Source of the DNA: Flavobacteriales bacterium UBA7519
GTDB taxonomy: Bacteria; Bacteroidota; Bacteroidia; Flavobacteriales; Weeksellaceae
DNA length: 8,802 bases
NCBI GenBank assembly: GCA_002476905.1
Contig: DLND01000082.1
Coordinates: 1-8,802 of the forward strand
Direction: 5' to 3'
The notes beneath the pieces were generated by a model that was not told the origin of the DNA, searched no databases, and was given only the letters and a program-made list of their open reading frames with translations. Positions within the stretch are counted from its first letter, which is position 1. Each line of letters begins with the position of its first letter. Positions 5,711 through 8,802 of this stretch are shown here, piece by piece. The position numbers were made by a program, and so were the translations under genes.

Positions 5711-6128
5711 TGAAAAACCATTTTTTGTAGATAAAAAAACCTATTATTACACCAGACGTATTGAGTATCACATCATCTATATCTGCCATGCCGCGATTAA
5801 AGTAGAACTGAGAAAATTCTAAGATATTTATGATTATAAAAAAAGAGATGACCATCCATCTGAATTGATTTAATTTTGGATAAAGTATGCCTAAAAAACC
5901 ATAGGGAATAAAAAGAATGATGTTTCCAAAAATATTTTTGAAAAAATCTAATTTATTCCATTTAATTACTTCTGTTGAATATTCATTTATTGTTTCAAAC
6001 GGTACAGTTTTTATTTCGAAAAGTATCGTTGGAGAATATCGAAAAGATGCAAAAAACAACAGGTATAAAATCCAAATTGTATAAACATTAATAAAAACAG
6101 GATAATACCTATTAACAAACAACCTCAT
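5697..6128 (-). CDS. VanZ-like family membrane protein
   Basis: A 143-residue integral membrane protein with four hydrophobic helices, about 10-29, 65-84, 90-107 and 119-137. The family signatures are VPFETI (42-47), KNIFGNIILFIPYGFLG (64-80), EFSQ (104-107) and RGMADIDDVILNTSGVIIGF (112-131), the conserved acidic/Asn core of VanZ-like proteins. VanZ itself gives low-level teicoplanin resistance, but most relatives in Bacteroidota have no known role and resistance should not be inferred. I start it at the minus-strand ATG 6128. The frame stays open to 6317, but the next ATG in it, near 6191, already falls inside the divergent dehydrogenase gene, and the VanZ similarity begins after 6128. Its last 14 bases overlap the end of the OmpA-family gene. 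GC is very low, around a quarter in places. No good promoter is visible. Confidence 0.85.
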   Translation of the reverse strand: MRLFVNRYYPVFINVYTIWILYLLFFASFRYSPTILFEIKTVPFETINEYSTEVIKWNKLDFFKNIFGNIILFIPYGFLGILYPKLNQFRWMVISFFIIINILEFSQFYFNRGMADIDDVILNTSGVIIGFFIYKKWFFIKGR

Positions 6129-6134
6129 TAAAAA

Positions 6135-6142
6135 TAAATTTG
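6135..6142 (+). promoter_or_regulatory. -7 promoter element of the alcohol dehydrogenase gene
   Basis: TAAATTTG is an exact TAnnTTTG match in the 38-bp gap between divergent starts. It predicts a leader of about 20 nt to ATG 6167. The -33 region has no clear TTG. Confidence 0.55.
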
Positions 6143-6166
6143 ACCCTATAAAATTATTCAAAAAAA

Positions 6167-7231
6167 ATGAAAACAAGTACAATAAAAGCATTCGGAACAC
6201 AAGCTGCCGAAAATGATCTGGAATTATTAACCATAGAAAGAAGAGAAGTTCAGCCAAAAGACATCGAAATCGATATCTATTACTGTGGCGTTTGCCATTC
6301 TGACCTTCATACAGCAAGGAATGATTGGGGTGGAACGGTTTACCCAGCAGTTCCAGGACATGAGATTGTGGGAAAAGTGTTGCAAGTAGGAAGCGATGTT
6401 ACCAAATTCAAAGTTGGAGATCTAGTCGCCGTAGGTTGTATGGTAGATTCTTGCCGAACTTGTCATAGTTGTGAAAAGGATTTGGAACAATTCTGCGAAA
6501 ATGGATTCACTGGAACTTACAATGGGAAAGATAAATACTTTAAAGAAACCAGAACCTTCGGTGGTTACTCTGAGTCTGTGGTTGTAGATGAGCATTTTGT
6601 GTTAAGCCTTCCGGAGAATCTTGATATGGCTGCTGCTGCACCACTTCTTTGTGCTGGAATCACGACTTGGTCACCGCTTAAGCATTGGAATGTGACAGAG
6701 AACTCTAAAGTTGCTGTTGTAGGTTTGGGAGGCTTAGGTCACATGGCAATCAAATTAGCAAAAGGTTTGGGTGCAGAAGTTACTTTGTTCTCCAGAACTC
6801 CAGGGAAAACAGACGATGCCAAACAACTGGGTGCAGACCACGTGGTTATCTCTACAGATGAGGATCAAATGAAATCTGTTTTCAATAAGTTTGATTTGAT
6901 TATCGATACAGTTCCTTATGAGCACGATATCAATCCTTATATGAATACTTTGACCCTAGACGGAACATTAGTCCTGGTAGGTCTTATTGGAGAATTTGAA
7001 AATAATGCTGTTAGTACAAGGCCGATGATTTCCAAAAGACGTTCTGTGGCAGGTTCATTGATTGGAGGCATCAAAGAAACTCAGGAGATGTTGGATTTCT
7101 GTGGAGAGAAGAATATCGTTTCTGACATCGAAATTATCAACATCCAAGATATCAATGATGCTTACGAAAGAATGTTGAAAAGTGATGTGAAATACAGATT
7201 CGTCATCGATATGAAAAGTTTGAAGAATTAA
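6167..7231 (+). CDS. Zinc-dependent NADP-type alcohol dehydrogenase, YahK-like
   Basis: A 354-residue medium-chain dehydrogenase/reductase of the cinnamyl-alcohol-dehydrogenase group, similar in motifs to E. coli YahK, which interconverts aldehydes and alcohols in the cytoplasm. Catalytic zinc ligands are Cys43 in CGVCHSD, His65 in PGHEIVG and Cys162 in PLLCAGITTW. Structural zinc ligands Cys96, Cys99, Cys102 and Cys110 lie in SCRTCHSCEKDLEQFC. The nucleotide-binding glycine motif is GLGGLG (186-191), and FSRTPGK (208-214) at the end of the second Rossmann strand favours NADPH over NADH. All residues needed for activity are present and the length is normal. ATG 6167 is preceded by an A-rich leader and starts 38 bp from the divergent VanZ-like gene. 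It is followed by a strong terminator, so it is probably transcribed alone. The physiological aldehyde is unknown. Confidence 0.95.
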   Translation: MKTSTIKAFGTQAAENDLELLTIERREVQPKDIEIDIYYCGVCHSDLHTARNDWGGTVYPAVPGHEIVGKVLQVGSDVTKFKVGDLVAVGCMVDSCRTCHSCEKDLEQFCENGFTGTYNGKDKYFKETRTFGGYSESVVVDEHFVLSLPENLDMAAAAPLLCAGITTWSPLKHWNVTENSKVAVVGLGGLGHMAIKLAKGLGAEVTLFSRTPGKTDDAKQLGADHVVISTDEDQMKSVFNKFDLIIDTVPYEHDINPYMNTLTLDGTLVLVGLIGEFENNAVSTRPMISKRRSVAGSLIGGIKETQEMLDFCGEKNIVSDIEIINIQDINDAYERMLKSDVKYRFVIDMKSLKN

Positions 7232-7247
7232 TTTCAATACAAATAAT

Positions 7248-7284
7248 AAAAAGAGAGAACATCGGTTGGTGTTCTCTCTTTTTT
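7248..7284. terminator. Bidirectional terminator between convergent genes
   Basis: AAAAAGAGAGAACA (7248-7261) pairs perfectly with TGTTCTCTCTTTTT (7270-7283) around an 8-base loop, TCGGTTGG. The T-run (7279-7284) serves the dehydrogenase and the A-run (7248-7252) reads as a T-run for the minus-strand phosphodiesterase, which ends 13 bases away. Confidence 0.92.
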
Positions 7285-7296
7285 GTTAAAACTATT

Positions 7297-8574
7297 TTAT
7301 CTTTTTAGCGTTGATTTCAAAACTTTCAATTTCCCATCAATCTTCTCATCGATTTTCAATCCTAGAATGTCAGCAACCAAAGGATAAACATTAATATTGT
7401 CAAACTCATCAATTATCAAATCATTCTTGAACGCTGGTCCCCAAGCGAAGAAAGTCGCTTTCATTTCTGGGACAGCTCGTGGGTCGTATCCGTGTTTCCC
7501 AACTGATGTTTTTCTTCCTTTTTCTAAGAATATCTTCGGCGCTTTTGGGATTAATATAATTTGTCCGATTCTATTGTACTTATCATCTCTTGTCGCGAAG
7601 TGAAGGTATTTTGGTAATCTTTTATCCAAATAAACTTCATAATCGTCGGGTTTATTGGCTTTCAATTCCTTGTAAACAACTTTTACCTCATTAGGATTTT
7701 TAACATAAACTCGTAACAAAGTCTGAGAATTATAATAATCAAATCTATTCTTATCCAACAAAACAGAAGGAATCTCGAGCGGATTTCCACCATCAACCTG
7801 TATCATTCCGTGGTCTGAAACAAAAACAAAGTTGACATTCTCCAATCCCAAATCATTGACTTTTTGAACTAATTCTCCGATAGCATTATCAATCAAATGA
7901 ACAGCCGTTGCAGTTTCTTTCGCTTCTGGACCGTAATGATGTCCGGCACCATCCACTTCAGGAAAATATAGAGAGATAAAATGCGGACGTATCTCTTCCG
8001 GAAGCTTCAACCAATTAATCACTTTGCTGACTTTTTCTGAAGGCGAAAATTTTTCGTGATAAGGATAATAATAAGTTGGTCTAATGCCGCCTGCATCACT
8101 GGCAGAACCTACCCATTGCAAAGAAGCACTTACCATATTTTGTTTTTCTGCCAGACTCCACAAAGGAATTCCGCCGTACCAAGAGCCGTCCTCTGCATTC
8201 TTGCGATTGCTCATTGCATATGGTTCTTTTCTTTTATAATCATAGAAAAAATTATCAATTAAACCGTGATGAGATGGATATAATCCTGTAATCAAACTCC
8301 AATGATTGGGGAAAGTAATACTTGGATAACTTGGGAGCATTGCTTTTGCCTGAACACCTGCATTAGAATATTTCAGAAGATTCTCAGCATTGTATTTCTT
8401 AGTATAATCACTTCTGAAACCATCTGTGGAAATCATAATAACATAAGGTTTCTGCATTGCTTTTGCATTATTAAATCGATCCGGAATGACAATTTGAGCT
8501 GTATCTACAATTCCTTTCTGCGAGAATATCATTAATGATAAAAATAGCTGCAGAAAAAGTAATATCTTCTTCAT
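7297..8574 (-). CDS. Secreted nucleotide pyrophosphatase/phosphodiesterase (NPP), alkaline phosphatase superfamily
   Basis: A 425-residue enzyme of the type I phosphodiesterase/nucleotide pyrophosphatase family, which uses two zinc ions to split phosphodiester or pyrophosphate bonds outside the cytoplasm. It begins MKKILLFLQLFLSLMIFSQ, a Sec signal peptide. The active site is complete: Asp51 in MISTDGFRSDY, nucleophile Thr87 in PSITFPNHWSLITGLYP, Asn108 in LIDNFFYD, Asp208 and His212 in PEVDGAGHHYGP, Asp254-His255 in FVSDHGM, and His361 in VGKHGYDP. This spacing closely follows the known bacterial NPPs. The frame can be extended to a TTG at 8613, but that lies upstream of the -7 element and would place extra residues before the signal peptide, so I use ATG 8574. 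Likely periplasmic or surface-exposed, perhaps scavenging phosphate or nucleotides. No T9SS domain is present. Confidence 0.93.
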   Translation of the reverse strand: MKKILLFLQLFLSLMIFSQKGIVDTAQIVIPDRFNNAKAMQKPYVIMISTDGFRSDYTKKYNAENLLKYSNAGVQAKAMLPSYPSITFPNHWSLITGLYPSHHGLIDNFFYDYKRKEPYAMSNRKNAEDGSWYGGIPLWSLAEKQNMVSASLQWVGSASDAGGIRPTYYYPYHEKFSPSEKVSKVINWLKLPEEIRPHFISLYFPEVDGAGHHYGPEAKETATAVHLIDNAIGELVQKVNDLGLENVNFVFVSDHGMIQVDGGNPLEIPSVLLDKNRFDYYNSQTLLRVYVKNPNEVKVVYKELKANKPDDYEVYLDKRLPKYLHFATRDDKYNRIGQIILIPKAPKIFLEKGRKTSVGKHGYDPRAVPEMKATFFAWGPAFKNDLIIDEFDNINVYPLVADILGLKIDEKIDGKLKVLKSTLKR

Positions 8575-8589
8575 TATAAAAAATTTTGA

Positions 8590-8597
8590 CAAAGGTA
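8590..8597 (-). promoter_or_regulatory. -7 promoter element of the NPP gene
   Basis: Read on the minus strand this is TACCTTTG, an exact TAnnTTTG match. It predicts a transcript start near 8585 and an 11-nt leader. The nearest TTG upstream (8613-8611) is only 13 bases away, shorter than the usual spacing, so the -33 element is unclear. Confidence 0.5.
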
Positions 8598-8653
8598 GGT
8601 TGTGAGATTCCAACTGGAAAAAATGTTGAGTTAATAAAATATTAAACCTAAAT

Positions 8654-8684
8654 AAAAATCCCGACTCAGTGAAGAATCGGGATT
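8654..8684 (-). terminator. Rho-independent terminator of the rightmost minus-strand gene
   Basis: AATCCCGA (8657-8664) pairs with TCGGGATT (8677-8684) around a 12-base loop. On the minus strand the stem is followed by a T5 run (8658-8654) and more A/T, and it lies 20 bases after the stop of the gene that enters from the right edge. Confidence 0.85.
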
Positions 8685-8704
8685 GATATATTTAAGAAGA
8701 AATC

Positions 8705-8802
8705 TTAAGCTTGAACGTTATTACCTCCTAATACGAAAGGCTCAACTTCTTTAATTTCGCCAAATTGTTGCTCGTAATTAGTGATGTTTTGTTGCAATGC
8801 AG
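8705..8802 (-). CDS. C-terminal end of a truncated gene of unknown function
   Basis: A minus-strand reading frame enters from the right edge and ends with TAA at 8707-8705. The 31 full residues visible include NITNYEQQFGEIKEVEP and end with VLGGNNVQA. The first part is Gln/Glu-rich and likely helical. I do not recognise the family. A terminator just downstream supports it as a real gene end. The other two minus-strand frames across this edge contain stops. Confidence 0.65.
   Translation of the reverse strand, partial: ALQQNITNYEQQFGEIKEVEPFVLGGNNVQA

Noticed and set aside
5723..5743. T-run and A-run around GTAGAT near the convergent gene ends, a possible terminator.
   Set aside because: The stem is only A/T pairs and encodes Lys/Phe residues of the VanZ-like C-terminus; it is unlikely to end transcription.
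6129..6317. N-terminal extension of the VanZ-like protein.
   Set aside because: It overlaps the well-supported dehydrogenase start and coding sequence in antisense and has no VanZ similarity.
8575..8613. TTG start adding 13 residues to the NPP enzyme.
   Set aside because: It is upstream of the predicted -7 element, and the signal peptide begins at ATG 8574.
8631..8645. Inverted repeat TTAATA-AAA-TATTAA upstream of the NPP gene.
   Set aside because: Short, pure A/T, and not aligned with a promoter element; expected by chance in this composition.
1..8802. CRISPR arrays, tRNA or rRNA genes, insertion sequences, phage or defence modules.
   Set aside because: No spaced repeats, cloverleaf-like segments, transposase motifs or terminal inverted repeats were found on either strand.

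Overview
The window looks like chromosomal DNA from a member of the Flavobacteriia (Bacteroidota), most like Chryseobacterium and its relatives in the Weeksellaceae. The signs are low GC, start codons preceded by A-rich sequence rather than a Shine-Dalgarno site, Bacteroidota-type -7 promoter elements (TAnnTTTG) just upstream of most genes, and a protein ending in a type IX secretion system (T9SS) sorting domain. The genus is inference from style and gene content; no rRNA or other phylogenetic marker is present.

Layout. 1-107 is the 3' end of a plus-strand gene, possibly a PfkB-type sugar kinase. 189-2422 carries three plus-strand genes: an alpha/beta hydrolase of the COG4757 type, an HD-domain phosphohydrolase of the YedJ type, and an unrecognised three-helix membrane protein. 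A strong hairpin at 2441-2488 separates this block from hemB (minus, 2496-3482), a porphobilinogen synthase of the Mg-type metal-site class. The 113-bp divergent region 3483-3595 holds hemB's promoter, a 14-bp direct repeat and the promoter of a 115-residue secreted protein (3596-3943) that is almost only signal peptide plus T9SS sorting domain. After a terminator comes a 556-residue OmpA-family outer membrane protein (4040-5710). Its stop overlaps by 14 bp the end of a convergent, very AT-rich VanZ-like membrane protein (minus, 5697-6128). Divergent from that is a zinc alcohol dehydrogenase of the YahK type (6167-7231). A bidirectional terminator at 7248-7284 separates it from a convergent secreted nucleotide pyrophosphatase/phosphodiesterase (minus, 7297-8574). 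The right edge holds a terminator and the 3' end of another minus-strand gene of unknown function.

The genes do not form one pathway. Orientation changes often, nearly every gene has its own promoter-like element, and terminators are well placed, so this is mostly ordinary housekeeping and cell-envelope chromosome made of monocistronic units. I find no CRISPR array, insertion sequence, tRNA, rRNA, phage module or defence system. The items most worth a second look are the passenger-less T9SS protein, the paired direct repeats in its divergent promoter region, a promoter that seems to give a leaderless mRNA for the unknown membrane protein, and palindromes next to two start codons.
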